NCBI GenBank assembly: GCA_023392515.1
Contig: JAEVYX010000062.1
Coordinates: 1-50,006, forward strand
Direction: 5' to 3'
From: Bacillota bacterium
GTDB taxonomy: Bacteria > Bacillota > Clostridia > Christensenellales > Aristaeellaceae
Length of the DNA: 50,006 bases
Shown here: piece by piece, positions 41,877-49,761 of the stretch
Layout of the letters: each line of letters starts with the position of its first letter
How positions within the stretch are numbered: the first letter of the stretch is position 1
The notes under the pieces: model-generated
Database searches by the model: none
What the model was told of the DNA's origin: nothing
The model's input: the letters and a program-made list of their open reading frames with translations, nothing else
Translations under genes and position numbers: made by a program

Positions 41877-42541
41877 GGAGAAACCTCCCGCCGCACCGGG
41901 TGACGCAGCACCGTTTTTCTGTTTTCCGGCTTTGACTTTCTCGGGTCGCCCAGATAGATTTCATGGTGGCGGCGCACCGACCCGTCCGGGTTCAGGCCTT
42001 CGATATCGTCACGAAGCCCCTTTTCCTTCATATACGCTGCCATTAGCGCGATGCTTGCTGGCTCCGAATCGTAGGGGCCGATGTGCATCATCTGCACGCA
42101 AAGCCCTTCCTCGAAGGTTTGAAGCCGGACCTTTTGCACGTCAAGCTCCGGTTTTTTTCTGCGGACCTCCGAAACGGCCCACTGGAACACATCCTCCGTT
42201 ACAAATTCCGGCTGGCGGATCATGGAGGTCCAGCAATACAGGTCTTTCTTTGTATAGTCCATGCCGTCCTCCCCTGAAATCCACCATAGCCCTTCCAGGG
42301 GAGGCACGGCATACTCCACATAGTCTGGGAGGCGCACCGGACCCATTTTGCTCATTTTGATGGTGTAAGCAATGGCATAAAGCAGCGCCACCGCCTGCTG
42401 ATATTCTCCGCCTTCATTGTTTGGGTTGCCCTGACCGTCCACCATCAAGAAGTTCATTTCCGGCACCAATACCTCCCGGGGTTCCCGTGGAGGCAGGTAC
42501 AGGTCTTTATACAGCTTTTGAAAGTCCAGCTTGTCTCCCAA
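41873..42541 (-). CDS. GyrI-like effector-binding protein
   Basis: About 222 residues with the GyrI-like small-molecule-binding fold. It opens LDFQKLYKDLYLPP and has VPEMNFLMVDGQGNPN, AIAYTIKMSKMG, YVEYAVPPLEGLWW, and a late VQMMHIGPYDSEPASI. Stand-alone proteins of this type bind or hydrolyse drug-like compounds; many are annotated from B. cereus-type genomes. The nominal frame begins seven codons earlier, but the TTG at 42541 has AAAAGGGG eight bases upstream and matches where relatives start. It lies five bases after the zinc-ribbon gene. Confidence 0.82.
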   Translation of the reverse strand: MGDKLDFQKLYKDLYLPPREPREVLVPEMNFLMVDGQGNPNNEGGEYQQAVALLYAIAYTIKMSKMGPVRLPDYVEYAVPPLEGLWWISGEDGMDYTKKDLYCWTSMIRQPEFVTEDVFQWAVSEVRRKKPELDVQKVRLQTFEEGLCVQMMHIGPYDSEPASIALMAAYMKEKGLRDDIEGLNPDGSVRRHHEIYLGDPRKSKPENRKTVLRHPVRREVSP

Positions 42542-42546
42542 GATTT

Positions 42547-42810
42547 TCACCCCTTTTGCCAACGCTTGAGCGTGGGGAAGTATTGCTGCATAGCCGATCT
42601 TGCCGCATCAGCATCCTTGTAAACCCCTGCCTCCAAAGCGTAGGGCACACAAATTTCGATCATTCCCTCCATGGTGCTTTCGCTGGTAAACTTTCCGTTT
42701 TCAAAGCAGTAGCGGCAATAGTCTTCGTTCTTGCTCCCGTCCGCCTGCGTGGCGAAAAGATTTTCCTCGGTAATGGGCATGGCGCAGCTTTGACAGATTT
42801 TGGTTTCCAT
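42547..42810 (-). CDS. Small putative zinc-ribbon protein
   Basis: An 87-residue protein with two CxxC pairs, CQSC near residue 5 and CRYC near residue 33, and the pattern CAMPITEENLFATQADGSKNEDYC of the putative zinc-ribbon family (from memory, Pfam Zn_ribbon_2). A GGAGG lies nine to ten bases before the ATG at 42810; a frame 14 codons longer overlaps the regulator gene but lacks a site. The role is unknown. It is second in the cluster. Confidence 0.8.
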   Translation of the reverse strand: METKICQSCAMPITEENLFATQADGSKNEDYCRYCFENGKFTSESTMEGMIEICVPYALEAGVYKDADAARSAMQQYFPTLKRWQKG

Positions 42811-42848
42811 TCCTGAACGCCTCCTTGCTGTTTGATGGCATGAGTATA

Positions 42849-43778
42849 TCATGGTAAACTGGACATATGGGCGTCCTGTTTTTCATAAAGCGTTAGGGTT
42901 TTTTTCAGTTTTTGCCGGAGAATATCCCGTACTTCGGGAGGGTCAAGTACCATCACGGAGCAGCCATAGGACAACAAAAGCCCATACACCCATTCGTCCT
43001 CGGGGTAAAACACGGAAACCGTAAAGCTGCCGTCCCCGTTTTTTGTAATTTCATCTTCCTCAAACTCATCATAAACACGATAAGCCTGGGAGGCGGCAAT
43101 CCACATGGTAAGATGCACGACTGGCTTATAGGGGTCGGTCGCGTACAAAGGCGGGCTGTCCTTTTCTTCCGGCGGGTCAAACCGCTCACCGGCCAGGCGG
43201 ATGTCCTTCATGCGGGTGAGCTTAAAAAGCCGTATCGCCTGCCGCTTTAAGCAGAAAGCCTTCAGATACCAGGCTTTGCTCTTGAACCACAATTGCAGGG
43301 GTTGAACTTTTCGAACGGTCTTTTCTCCGGAAGATCCATAATAGGTAAATGCCAGCGCCTGCCGGGTTAGAATTCCTTCCTTTATGAATGCCAATTCATT
43401 TTGCTTGCGTTGGCTCCAATCGGAAAAATCGACCTGAATCCATCCCGAATCTTCCGCGCCGAAAAGAGCCTTCAATTTTCCCAATACACCTTCCACCTGG
43501 GGCGCTCCCACGGCCTGCAGCCCCTGGAGGGCCGATAATACTTCCTCCTGCTCCGATTTTGACAGGAGGGATTTTTGCAGCACAAAACGGTCCATGAGGG
43601 CAATGCCGCCACCCTTGCCCTGGGTGGTGTATACGGGGATACCGGCTTGCCCTAATGCGTCAATATCTCGGTAGATGGTTTTTACGGATACGCCAAAATG
43701 CCGGGCCAATTCCCCGGCGGATATGCTTTTCTTCTCCATTAAAAGATATACAATTTCCAATAACCGGCTGATCTGCAT
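42849..43778 (-). CDS. WYL-domain transcriptional regulator (YafY-type)
   Basis: A 309-residue regulator with an N-terminal winged helix (LARHFGVSVKTIYRDIDALGQAG), a WYL domain at about residues 135-220 (KVQPLQLWFKSKAWYLKAFCLKR, FKLTRMKDI) and a C-terminal WCX-like part. It heads the cluster zinc ribbon, GyrI-like, helical repeat, DUF3788. WYL regulators often respond to nucleic-acid or small ligands; here a drug-like ligand sensed alongside the GyrI-like protein is a guess. Confidence 0.9.
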   Translation of the reverse strand: MQISRLLEIVYLLMEKKSISAGELARHFGVSVKTIYRDIDALGQAGIPVYTTQGKGGGIALMDRFVLQKSLLSKSEQEEVLSALQGLQAVGAPQVEGVLGKLKALFGAEDSGWIQVDFSDWSQRKQNELAFIKEGILTRQALAFTYYGSSGEKTVRKVQPLQLWFKSKAWYLKAFCLKRQAIRLFKLTRMKDIRLAGERFDPPEEKDSPPLYATDPYKPVVHLTMWIAASQAYRVYDEFEEDEITKNGDGSFTVSVFYPEDEWVYGLLLSYGCSVMVLDPPEVRDILRQKLKKTLTLYEKQDAHMSSLP

Positions 43779-43793
43779 ATCATCACCACAATT

Positions 43794-43822
43794 ATTATAT
43801 CCCCGAAACCGGCCGGATACAA
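43794..43822 (-). promoter_or_regulatory. Promoter of the WYL cluster
   Basis: On the minus strand, TTGTAT (43822-43817), 17 bases, TATAAT (43799-43794), close to the start codon, giving a short leader. Confidence 0.55.
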
Positions 43823-43882
43823 TGAGAACACCTCTATTTGAACCATGATGCTTATCTTTTGAAATGGCTTTTGCTTAAATTC

Positions 43883-43911
43883 TTGACAAGCCTTTGCAAT
43901 TATGCTATCGT
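43883..43911 (+). promoter_or_regulatory. Promoter of the rplU operon
   Basis: TTGACA (43883-43888), 17 bases, TATCGT (43906-43911) with a TGC extension. Transcription would begin near 43918, just ahead of the structured leader. Confidence 0.75.
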
Positions 43912-43921
43912 AGACAGGCAA

Positions 43922-43977
43922 GCCGCGCGGGAGAGGTCTGTTTCAATGCGAAATTTCGCAACCTCACAATCCCGGCG
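43922..43977 (+). promoter_or_regulatory. Candidate L21 leader (ribosomal-protein autoregulatory RNA)
   Basis: Three nested helices lie between the promoter and rplU: an outer CCG..CGGGA with TCCCGGCG (43922-43932 with 43970-43977), GAGGT with ACCTC (43933-43937 with 43961-43965), and an inner palindrome TGCGAAATTTCGCA (43947-43960). Position and nesting fit the L21 leader known in Firmicutes, at which ribosomal protein L21 represses its own operon. Confidence 0.6.
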
Positions 43978-44001
43978 AGTCAACGAAGGAGGTGCTGCAC
44001 C

Positions 44002-44310
44002 ATGTATGCAATCATTGCGACAGGTGGCAAGCAATACCGTGTGTCCCAGGGCGATGTAATTTACATCGAAAAGATCGAAAAGGAAGTAGACTGTTCCGTA
44101 GCCTTTGATGTGCTTTTGCTCGGCGGCGAGGAAGGCCTGAAGGTCGGCAAGCCCGTTGTGGAGGGCGCTTCTGTTGAAGGCAAAGTGCTCGGTCAGGTTA
44201 AAGGCGAGAAGATTGCTATCCTTAAGTACAAGAGCAAGAAGAACTACCGGCGCAAGGCGGGCCATCGTCAGCCCTATACAAAGGTAGAAATTACTTCCAT
44301 ACACGCATAA
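44002..44310 (+). CDS. rplU: Ribosomal protein L21
   Basis: 102 residues, standard length. It opens MYAIIATGGKQYRV and ends with the KYKSKKNYRRKAGHRQPYT signature. The ATG at 44002 follows GAAGGAGG; upstream in-frame codons belong to the leader. Its TAA overlaps the next start codon (TAATG). It is part of the large ribosomal subunit. Confidence 0.98.
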   Translation: MYAIIATGGKQYRVSQGDVIYIEKIEKEVDCSVAFDVLLLGGEEGLKVGKPVVEGASVEGKVLGQVKGEKIAILKYKSKKNYRRKAGHRQPYTKVEITSIHA

Positions 44311-44657
44311 TGACATCCGTAACGCTGTTTCAGGGCCCGCAAGGGATTCAGGGGTTTGCCTGCAGCGGTCATTCGGGGTTCTCCGCATCAGGCACAGATA
44401 TTGTCTGTGCGGCGGTATCCGCCTTGACCCTGACCTGTGTCAATGCCTTGGAAAGTGTGGCGGGAATCCGGCCCCAGGTGGTGCAGCGGCCCAAAGATGG
44501 TTTTTTGCAGGTGACCCTGCCTGAAAACCTTACCGGGAACCAGCATCACGATGCACAGGTGCTTTTGAAGGCCCTGCGTCAGGGGATCGGAGATATACAA
44601 GACCAATATCCGAAATATGTGCATCTGTCGATACAAGAACGGAGGAATGACCCATGA
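44310..44657 (+). CDS. prp: Ribosomal-processing cysteine protease Prp (YsxB family)
   Basis: A 115-residue cysteine protease that removes the N-terminal extension of L27. The catalytic pair is visible: His 21 in SGHSGFS and Cys 33 in DIVCAAVSALT, at the family spacing. It sits between rplU and rpmA as in other Firmicutes, overlapping both neighbours by a few bases (TAATG and ATGATGA), so the three are translationally coupled. Confidence 0.95.
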   Translation: MTSVTLFQGPQGIQGFACSGHSGFSASGTDIVCAAVSALTLTCVNALESVAGIRPQVVQRPKDGFLQVTLPENLTGNQHHDAQVLLKALRQGIGDIQDQYPKYVHLSIQERRNDP

Positions 44658-44950
44658 TGAAGCTGAATCTTCAATTTTTCGCCCATAAAAAGGGCGTGGG
44701 CTCCACCCGCAACGGCCGGGACAGCGAAAGCAAACGCCTGGGCGCAAAAAGGGCCGACGGCCAATTCTCCCTGGCGGGCAATATCCTGGTACGCCAGCGG
44801 GGCACCCATATCCATCCGGGCCTGAATGTGGGCATCGGCAAGGATGATACCCTGTTTGCCAAAGTGGACGGAATTGTCCGCTTCGAGCGCAAGGGCAAGG
44901 ACAAAAAGCAGGTCAGCGTTTATCCCGTAACGGAAGCTGCCGCTCAATAA
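44654..44950 (+). CDS. rpmA: Ribosomal protein L27 with cleavable N-terminal extension
   Basis: 98 residues. The start MMKLNLQFFAHKKGVGSTRN contains the Prp site LQFFA followed by H, the hallmark of organisms where L27 must be trimmed before it reaches the peptidyl-transferase centre. The rest (RQRGTHIHPGLNVGIGKDDTLF) is canonical. A terminator follows. Confidence 0.98.
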   Translation: MMKLNLQFFAHKKGVGSTRNGRDSESKRLGAKRADGQFSLAGNILVRQRGTHIHPGLNVGIGKDDTLFAKVDGIVRFERKGKDKKQVSVYPVTEAAAQ

Positions 44951-44973
44951 TCTCTGCTTGAAAACGCATCCAC

Positions 44974-45007
44974 ACCTGCCTTGGGCTTAGCCTTAGGCAG
45001 GTTTTTT
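44974..45007 (+). terminator. Terminator of the rplU-prp-rpmA operon
   Basis: ACCTGCC (44974-44980) pairs with GGCAGGT (44996-45002), with extra pairing in the loop, followed by TTTTTT. It ends about 13 bases before the ribosome site of the next gene. Confidence 0.85.
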
Positions 45008-45033
45008 CAAACCATTATAAAGGAATGTTTGCT

Positions 45034-45732
45034 ATGATCGGCACGATAATCAATACGGCAGCCATTTTGCTGGGCTCTTTCCTGGGATGCCTTTTGCGCA
45101 AGGGCATCCCCCATCGCCTGCAAACCACAGTGATGCAGGGGCTGGGCCTGTGCGTGATGATGATTGGCATCACTGGGGCCATCAAGACGCAGGATACCAT
45201 GGCGGTGATCGTCTCCGTGGTAGCTGGCGGGCTGATCGGCGGCCTTGTGAACATCGAATTGCAGCTGGACCATTTGGGTAAGCGCGCACAAAAACTGTTT
45301 GCAGGCAAAAACGGCAGTGCGGATGGCACCTTTGCTGCCGGATTTGTCACAGCCAGCCTGGTTTATTGCGTTGGGGCCATGGCCATTGTAGGATCCCTGG
45401 ACAGCGGCTTGCGGGGAAATCATGATACCCTCATCGCCAAGGCTGCGCTGGACGGCGTCTCCGCCGTTTTTTTTGCCAGCACCTTGGGGCCGGGGGTGGC
45501 TCTGTCCGCCCTGGCGGTGTTTGTATACCAGGGCAGCATTGCGCTTCTGGCCCAGTGGATGGCCCCGCTGTTCACCGATGCGGTGATACGGGAAATGAGC
45601 GCGGTGGGCGGCCTTCTCATTGTGGGCATTGGCATCAACCTGCTGCTGGACAAGCGCTTATCGGTTGGCAACCTACTGCCTGCCATATTCGTGCCCATGG
45701 CGTATCTGCCCCTGATGCACCTCTTTTCATGA
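45034..45732 (+). CDS. DUF554 (YdfK-like) membrane protein
   Basis: A 232-residue protein with about six to seven hydrophobic segments and the family opening MIGTIINTAAILLGSFLG. Further DUF554 words are IVGSLDSGLRGNHDTLIAKAALDGVSAVFFASTLG and GGLLIVGIGINLL. The ATG at 45034 is nine bases from AAGGA; the one at 45025 is too close. Function unknown, a possible transporter. The rplU-operon terminator ends just ahead of it, leaving no room for a separate promoter, so expression may depend on read-through. Confidence 0.88.
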   Translation: MIGTIINTAAILLGSFLGCLLRKGIPHRLQTTVMQGLGLCVMMIGITGAIKTQDTMAVIVSVVAGGLIGGLVNIELQLDHLGKRAQKLFAGKNGSADGTFAAGFVTASLVYCVGAMAIVGSLDSGLRGNHDTLIAKAALDGVSAVFFASTLGPGVALSALAVFVYQGSIALLAQWMAPLFTDAVIREMSAVGGLLIVGIGINLLLDKRLSVGNLLPAIFVPMAYLPLMHLFS

Positions 45733-45886
45733 TGCACCGCCTTGTCACCTCCTGTGAACTTATGCAAAACGTATACATATTTTGAATTGAAGCTGTATTG
45801 ACGCCATCTCATAAGCAAAAAAAGAAATGCGGAGAGGGAACAAGCCCTTTCTCTTCGTACAGCAGTTTGGACACCGGGAAATCGAA

Positions 45887-45939
45887 GAACAGCAATATGC
45901 AGAAGGATATGTAACGTGCATACTTGCTGTTCCTTTTTT
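45887..45939 (+). terminator. Strong terminator-like hairpin, possibly the end of a small RNA
   Basis: A 14-bp stem with one bulged base (45887-45900 with 45918-45932) and 17-base loop is followed by CTTTTTTG. It lies 155 bases past the DUF554 stop and 30 bases before the next promoter. The preceding stretch 45828-45850 also has a small hairpin (GAGAGGG with CCCTTTCTC). It may end the DUF554 transcript or an unannotated RNA; 45733-45886 holds no gene. Confidence 0.65.
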
Positions 45940-45969
45940 GTCCTATGGAAATTTCATGCCGATTTATGC

Positions 45970-45998
45970 TTGACAAACCGGAAGTATATGAGTATTAT
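45970..45998 (+). promoter_or_regulatory. Promoter of the amino-acid transporter operon
   Basis: TTGACA (45970-45975), 17 bases, TATTAT (45993-45998), about 68 bases before the start codon. Confidence 0.85.
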
Positions 45999-46065
45999 AT
46001 GCATATTGATGCACTGTCGCTTTAGCACAGTAGCACAATGATGCAATGTGAGGGAGGAACCAACC

Positions 46066-46884
46066 ATGTTAAAAAAGTGGGTTTCGATGCTGCTGTGCCT
46101 GCTCCTTGCCCTGAGCTTCGCTGTATCTGCCAGTGCTGACAAGCTGTCTGAAATCAAGGAAAAAGGCGTATTGGTAGTCGGCGCAGAAGTAAGCTTTCCG
46201 CCCTATGAATTTTACTATACCAACCCCGTGACGAAGGAAGAGGAGCTGGCCGGCTTTGAAATGTCCATGGCCAAAGCCCTTGCCGAGAAATTGGGTGTGG
46301 AACTGAAAGTGGCCGACCAGGCTTTCTCCGGTTTGATCACCGCGCTTAGGGCCGGCGAAATCGACCTGATCATCTCAGGCCTTTCCATCAAGCCCGACCG
46401 GCAGGAAGTGGTGGATTTCTCCGAACCCTACTATTCCGGAACGCAAATCGTTCTTGTTCGTGCAGCGGATAAGGACAAGTACAAGGTTCCTTCCGACTTT
46501 GACGGTAAAAACTTGGGCGCGCAGACAGGCTCCCTGCAGCAGGGTGTGGCGGAAGAGCAATTCCCCAACGCCAACCTGGTTCTACTGGACAAAGTGCCGC
46601 TCCTTATCATGGAATTGAACCTGGGTACCATCGACGGCCTGATCCTGACTGATAACGTAGCCCAAAGCTACTTTGGCAAATACCCCGACCTGATTGTTTC
46701 TGAGGTTCCGGTAACGTACGTATCCACGGGCGTCGGTATTGCTATGGCCAAGGGCGACAACGAAGCGTTGATGGCTGCGGTCAATGAATTTGTTGCCGCA
46801 GTGAAAGAGGATGGCCGGTTCCAGGAATGGTTTGATGTGGCCATCAAGCAAAACCAGGAATTGGTGGCTGCCCAGGCGGAGTAA
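46066..46884 (+). CDS. Amino-acid-binding protein of an ABC transporter (solute-binding family 3)
   Basis: A 272-residue exported protein. The signal peptide (1-24, ending ASA) has no lipobox. Family words are GVLVVGAEVSFPPYEF, AGFEMSMAKALAEKLG, FSGLITALRAGEIDLIISG, RQEVVDFSEPYYSGTQIVL and the C-terminal VNEFVAAVKEDGRFQEWFD. The ligand-contact Arg/Asp pattern suits a polar amino acid (Glu, Gln, His or Arg-type). The start at 46066 has GGGAGG; an ATG six codons earlier lies before it. Confidence 0.94.
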   Translation: MLKKWVSMLLCLLLALSFAVSASADKLSEIKEKGVLVVGAEVSFPPYEFYYTNPVTKEEELAGFEMSMAKALAEKLGVELKVADQAFSGLITALRAGEIDLIISGLSIKPDRQEVVDFSEPYYSGTQIVLVRAADKDKYKVPSDFDGKNLGAQTGSLQQGVAEEQFPNANLVLLDKVPLLIMELNLGTIDGLILTDNVAQSYFGKYPDLIVSEVPVTYVSTGVGIAMAKGDNEALMAAVNEFVAAVKEDGRFQEWFDVAIKQNQELVAAQAE

Positions 46885-46916
46885 GCAAAGGCCTTGCTCA
46901 TATCAAAAAGATACAC

Positions 46917-46972
46917 AGGAAAAGGCGTCGGGGATAGGCGGCCCATCCGGGTCTTACCCCTCGCCTTTTCCT
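46917..46972 (+). terminator. Intercistronic stem-loop after the amino-acid-binding-protein gene
   Basis: An 11-bp stem (AGGAAAAGGCG at 46917-46927 with 46962-46972), continuing inward with GGGG/CCCC pairing, is followed by GGTTCTTTC. It is the third such structure directly after a binding-protein gene in this window. Confidence 0.6.
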
Positions 46973-46994
46973 GGTTCTTTCACCCGGAGGCAAC

Positions 46995-47672
46995 ATGATC
47001 AAGTTTGAAAAGATATGGACCATATTTTACGAAAAATTCCCCATGTTCATGCAGGGCGTGGGGATAACGCTGCAATTGGCAGCGTATACGGTGCTGCTCG
47101 GCACGCTCTTCGGCATCGTGGTGGCGCTTTTGCGACGGGTAAAGTTTGCTCCCGTCCGGTGGATGATGGGGGCTTATGTGGCCTTTATCCGGGGCACGCC
47201 GCTTTTGGTACAGGCGCTGCTTTTCGTGTACGGCCTGCCTCAATTGGGCGTGAAAATGCCCAGGCTTACGGTGTGTGTGCTGGCCCTGGTGTTCAACAGC
47301 GGTGCGTACATGGCTGAAATCATCCGCGCTGGCATCCAGTCCATCGATCATGGGCAAACGGAGGCGGCGGAATCCCTGGGTATGACCAGGCTGCAAAGCA
47401 TGCTGTACATCATCCTGCCCCAGGCGATTAAAACCACGCTGCCTGCCATGGGCAACGAGTTTGTCGTTATCATCAAGGAATCATCTATCCTGTACGCGGT
47501 GGGTGTTTACGAGCTGACCTATCAGGCGTACAAGATGGCCTCTACCAATTATTTGTATATTGAAACGCTGATTGTTGCGGCACTCATTTATTTTGTGCTG
47601 ACTTATGTGACCAGCAAGCTCCTGGCCCTTTTGGAAAGGAGGATGAACCGTGCAGACCGTAAAGCAGCCTAA
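46995..47672 (+). CDS. Amino-acid ABC transporter permease (HisM/GlnP-like)
   Basis: A 225-residue membrane protein with about five helices. The family opening GVGITLQLAAYTVLLGTLFG, the FIRGTPLLVQ motif and the EAA loop AESLGMTRLQSMLYIILPQA are clear. A single permease probably works as a homodimer. CCGGAGG precedes the ATG. Its last 23 bases overlap the ATPase gene. Confidence 0.94.
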   Translation: MIKFEKIWTIFYEKFPMFMQGVGITLQLAAYTVLLGTLFGIVVALLRRVKFAPVRWMMGAYVAFIRGTPLLVQALLFVYGLPQLGVKMPRLTVCVLALVFNSGAYMAEIIRAGIQSIDHGQTEAAESLGMTRLQSMLYIILPQAIKTTLPAMGNEFVVIIKESSILYAVGVYELTYQAYKMASTNYLYIETLIVAALIYFVLTYVTSKLLALLERRMNRADRKAA

Positions 47673-48417
47673 GGTGGAAAAAGGGGAAGTCCTTCTCAAG
47701 GTGGAAAAGCTGAACAAGCACTTTGGGCGCCTGCATGTGTTAAAAGGCGTGGACCTCAGCGTGCATAGCGGCGAAGTGGTGGTTGTAATCGGGCCGTCCG
47801 GCAGCGGAAAGTCCACACTTTTGCGGTCGATGAACCTTTTGGAAAAGCCCTCCGGAGGCCGGATGCTGTTTGAGGGTGCGGATATTACCGCGCTTAAGGG
47901 CAAGGAGCGCTGCAAGCTTCGGGAGCGCATGGGGATGGTCTTTCAGCAGTTCAACCTCTTCCCTCACTTGAAGGTGGTGGACAATGTGACCATTGCCCCC
48001 ATGCGGGTCCTGGGCCTGAGCCGGGAAGAGGCCCGCAAACGTGCGGTGGAGCTTTTAACCCGGGTAGGCCTTGCCGATAAAGTGGATGAATGGCCGGAAA
48101 AATTGTCCGGCGGCCAAAAGCAGCGGGTAGCCATCGTACGGGCGTTGGCTATGAACCCGGATGTGATGCTTTTTGATGAACCTACCAGCGCCCTGGACCC
48201 GGAGATGGTGGGTGAGGTGCTGGATGTAATGAAGCAATTGGCAAAGGAAGGCATGACCATGATCGTGGTCTCCCACGAAATGGGATTTGCGCGGGAAGTT
48301 GCAGACCGGATTTTGTTCATGGATGGCGGCGTCATTTTGGAAGAAGGCACCCCTGAAGAACTTTTTCATGAACCCAAGCACCCACGGACAAAGGATTTTC
48401 TATGCAAGGTGTTGTAA
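47650..48417 (+). CDS. Amino-acid ABC transporter ATPase (GlnQ-like)
   Basis: A 255-residue ATPase. Walker A is GPSGSGKST, the Q-loop FQQFNLFPH, the signature LSGGQKQR, Walker B VMLFDEPTSALD and the switch VVSHEMGFAREV, which is typical of polar-amino-acid importers. The start is GTG with GGAGGA at good spacing inside the end of the permease gene. It completes a three-gene transporter. Confidence 0.96.
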   Translation: MQTVKQPKVEKGEVLLKVEKLNKHFGRLHVLKGVDLSVHSGEVVVVIGPSGSGKSTLLRSMNLLEKPSGGRMLFEGADITALKGKERCKLRERMGMVFQQFNLFPHLKVVDNVTIAPMRVLGLSREEARKRAVELLTRVGLADKVDEWPEKLSGGQKQRVAIVRALAMNPDVMLFDEPTSALDPEMVGEVLDVMKQLAKEGMTMIVVSHEMGFAREVADRILFMDGGVILEEGTPEELFHEPKHPRTKDFLCKVL

Positions 48418-48468
48418 TTCTCTTTTGAAGCAATAGCCTTCCATTAAAAAATTACAGGAGGCCAATCC

Positions 48469-49569
48469 ATGAAGGAAGCCTTGGAAACCCTCAAAAAGTA
48501 CGTGTCCATGCCCAGCGGCTCCTGGGATAAGGAAGATACAGCCGCCTTGGCGAAGGTGATAGCCGAAGATTTTACTGCTCTTGGCATGAAGGTGGAAACC
48601 TTTCCGGGGGATAAAGTAGGCCCTGTCCTGGAATGCACCTGGGGCCAAGGGCCCAAACAGCTTATGCTGATGGGGCATATGGATACGGTGTTTCCCCATG
48701 ACGAATGCCAGCCTTTCCGCGTGGAAGGTAACACCGCCTACGGTTCCGGTGTGTCGGATATGAAGGGCGGCATAGCCGTAATGCTCCATGCCCTCAAAAC
48801 CGTACTGCCCCAGGTGGACCCGGAAAAATATACAATCAAGGCCGTTTTGAATCCGGATGAGGAATTGGGCTCCCCGGAAAGCGGCGCGCGCATTCTGGAA
48901 AACGCAAAGAAATCCTTTTCTGCCCTCAGCTTTGAGCCTGCCCGGAAGGGCGGCGGGCTCACCTGCGAAAGAAAGGGCGTAACATCCTTCACGCTGAACT
49001 GCACCGGCAAGCGGGGCCATTCCGGTGCCGCATATTTGAAGTGCGCCAGCGCCATTCAAGAATTGTGCAGCCGGATCACCCAAATATATGCTTTGCGGGA
49101 TGACAGCCGGGATATATCTGTGAACATAGGCATCCTGTCAGGGGGTACGGCAGAAAACGTGGTGGCAGACGAGGCTGTGGCCCACGGTGAGTTCCGTTAT
49201 TATGACCAGAGCTTTCAACAGGAATTGATGGACAAGCTTACCGCCTTGTGTGCCCTTCCCGGCGTGCCCGGCACCACCACAAAGCTCTCCTTCGGCGCCT
49301 CCCACCCCGCCCTGAAGGCCACCGAGAAAAGCATGGCCCTCATACATCGGGCCCAGGAAATCGCCGCAGAATACGGCTATACCATCACCTCCGAGCGTTC
49401 CGGAGGCGCAGGGGATATTGCTATTGCCGGGTTGGCGGGCATCCCCGTGCTGGATGGCTTGGGCTTGGAAGGGGACGGCATGCATACCACTTCGGAGTGC
49501 GGCTATCTGGATAAGCTCCCGTTCCATATCACCCTTGCATCCCGGATGATGCTGGATTTGCTGAAGTAA
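48469..49569 (+). CDS. M20-family metallopeptidase (glutamate carboxypeptidase/deacetylase type)
   Basis: A 366-residue cytoplasmic zinc enzyme. Metal and catalytic residues are intact: GHMDTVFP (His and Asp), GSGVSDMKGG (bridging Asp), NPDEELGS (general-base Glu and ligand), GGTAENVV in the dimerisation domain, and a late MHTTSE (His). This pattern is nearest to carboxypeptidase G2-like members that release C-terminal or amide-linked glutamate. It lies 51 bases after the transporter ATPase, so it probably processes the imported amino-acid conjugate. Confidence 0.9.
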   Translation: MKEALETLKKYVSMPSGSWDKEDTAALAKVIAEDFTALGMKVETFPGDKVGPVLECTWGQGPKQLMLMGHMDTVFPHDECQPFRVEGNTAYGSGVSDMKGGIAVMLHALKTVLPQVDPEKYTIKAVLNPDEELGSPESGARILENAKKSFSALSFEPARKGGGLTCERKGVTSFTLNCTGKRGHSGAAYLKCASAIQELCSRITQIYALRDDSRDISVNIGILSGGTAENVVADEAVAHGEFRYYDQSFQQELMDKLTALCALPGVPGTTTKLSFGASHPALKATEKSMALIHRAQEIAAEYGYTITSERSGGAGDIAIAGLAGIPVLDGLGLEGDGMHTTSECGYLDKLPFHITLASRMMLDLLK

Positions 49570-49600
49570 AGTCATAAAAAGCAGTAAAAGAATCAAGCAA

Positions 49601-49637
49601 AAGTCAGGACCACCGGCTCGGCCGGTGGTCCTGACTT
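49601..49637. terminator. Very strong 17-bp hairpin after the peptidase gene
   Basis: A perfect 17-bp stem (49601-49617 with 49621-49637) with a 3-base TCG loop. On the minus strand it runs into TTTTG; on the plus strand no T-run follows. It may stop transcription in both directions between the convergent genes. Confidence 0.65.
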
Positions 49638-49699
49638 AGTATAACTCTTCTATTACATAAAAAAGCCACCCCTTTTTAGAGGCGGATAGCAAGAAAATG

Positions 49700-49739
49700 A
49701 AAGCCGGCAGCTTTCGAAACGTTCAGAGCTGCCGGCTTT
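49700..49739 (-). terminator. Terminator of the right-edge gene
   Basis: AAAGCCGGCAGCT (49700-49712) pairs with AGCTGCCGGCTTT (49727-49739), 13 bp, followed on the minus strand by TCATTTTCTT. Confidence 0.7.
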
Positions 49740-49761
49740 GCATATATCTCGGAATGCTTTA

